DNA from: Saccharospirillum salsuginis
Lineage (GTDB): Bacteria; Pseudomonadota; Gammaproteobacteria; Pseudomonadales; Natronospirillaceae
NCBI RefSeq assembly: GCF_014651855.1
Contig: NZ_BMXR01000005.1
Span: 195,471-259,470 of the forward strand
Direction: 5' to 3'
Length of the DNA: 64,000 nucleotides
A program made the translations under genes and the position numbers. The notes beneath the pieces are model-generated. The model searched no databases and was not told the origin of the DNA. It was given only the letters and a program-made list of their open reading frames with translations. Shown one piece after another: positions 63,063-64,000 of this stretch (positions are counted from its first letter, which is position 1; each line of letters opens with the position of its first letter).

Positions 63063-63685
63063 AACGTAACTGGGTGGAAAACGATCTGCATCAACAATTT
63101 AAGGCGATTTTCTCATGTACTTACGTGATTCGCTCGTACATTTGTTCATTTTTTCGCCAGTTGAGCATTTGACCTGTTGCCGGCAAGCACTTTCTCGGTC
63201 CCAAGTCTCAATACCTTTTTGAACACCCTGCCTAGATCAGGAAGTTCGGATTTCAGACCAGGATCGGCGATTCAACATCGGCTCCGGGAGTTTCTTGTTT
63301 GGCGACAGCGGTACGGATCACACTGTGTCTGTTTAGGTTAAATTCAGTTCAGTGTATCAGTCCGCCCAGGTCTTCGTTCCCCTTGCCCAGGATTGATCGA
63401 GAGCGTCTCAATCAACGTCCGTGCCCTATCAAACCAGAGCCTTGGGGAGTGGTCAACCCATTTTTTTGCGTTTTTTTGACGTTTTTGGCTTTTTTCGAAC
63501 GGGGAGCGGTGGGATTTCAGAGTGGGCTGAAAGGCCCGCGATAGCGGGGTTGAATCGAACCGGGTGTCAATTCTCAGTCACTCTGATTCCGCTGGGTGAC
63601 CACGGCGGCCACCCGGAACGGTTTTTTCATTCTTTTGGGGCGGAATCCGCCCACTTTGTCGGTACTTTTGACGGTCAGGCGACGG
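63063..63685. other. Gene-free region between the porin promoter and dapB
   Basis: About 620 bases without a supportable gene. It includes long T and A runs near 63466-63500 that look structural. Nothing else was recognised. Confidence 0.5.

Positions 63686-64000
<315 letters not shown>

Overview
The window is chromosomal DNA of a gammaproteobacterium. By eye it is about 60% G+C with several lower-G+C islands. The order pilSR / fimT-pilV-pilW-pilX-pilY1-pilE / ispH-fkpB-lspA-ileS-ribF-murJ / rpsT matches the Pseudomonas-Oceanospirillales arrangement. The very acidic porin and overall gene style suggest a marine or moderately halophilic oceanospirilloid (Saccharospirillum-like). That placement is inference; no rRNA is present to test it.

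Layout. 1-7.8 kb: the end of an MFS exporter, then an iron-siderophore uptake locus on the minus strand (ATPase, two FecCD permeases, a sucrase/ferredoxin-like Fe-S protein, three substrate-binding proteins) with Fur-box-like sites. 8-12.6 kb: an accessory patch with an orphan extracellular solute-binding protein, a zinc-ribbon metallopeptidase, a secreted protein that reads as a leukocidin/alpha-haemolysin-family pore-forming toxin, a membrane-anchored partner of unknown function, and a truncated MFS remnant. 12.6-15.1 kb: a TrmK-like tRNA methyltransferase, then an ECF sigma factor, its anti-sigma factor and a small lipoprotein. 15.2-24.6 kb: stress and metabolism (two hsp20 genes and clpB, each with a sigma-32-like promoter; glpD; a sulfide:quinone oxidoreductase-like enzyme; a Zur-like regulator; a LysR gene with no normal start codon). 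24.8-29.8 kb: housekeeping (pgeF, rluD, bamD, a HAD phosphatase, nadE). 30-39 kb: an accessory island with a KilA-N protein, gene-poor DNA, a 2299-residue teneurin-like RHS lipoprotein and a small membrane protein just 3' of it. 39-50.6 kb: PilS/PilR facing the minor-pilin/PilY1 operon. 50.8-58.7 kb: ispH to rpsT. 58.8-64 kb: a DUF4198 protein, pirin with a divergent LysR regulator, an acidic porin and the C-terminal part of dapB.

How the parts work together. The first locus takes up ferric siderophore and probably reduces it to release iron. The sigma-32 promoters tie both small heat-shock proteins and ClpB to one disaggregation response, with an added RNA-thermometer candidate at the first hsp20. 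PilS/PilR probably control the pilus genes; the minor pilins and PilY1 prime and tip the type IV pilus. The best candidates for something undescribed are the leukocidin-like toxin with its partner, and the surface-type RHS/NHL lipoprotein with a possible cognate small membrane protein and a perfect CRP site upstream. No rRNA, tRNA, CRISPR array or transposase was seen.
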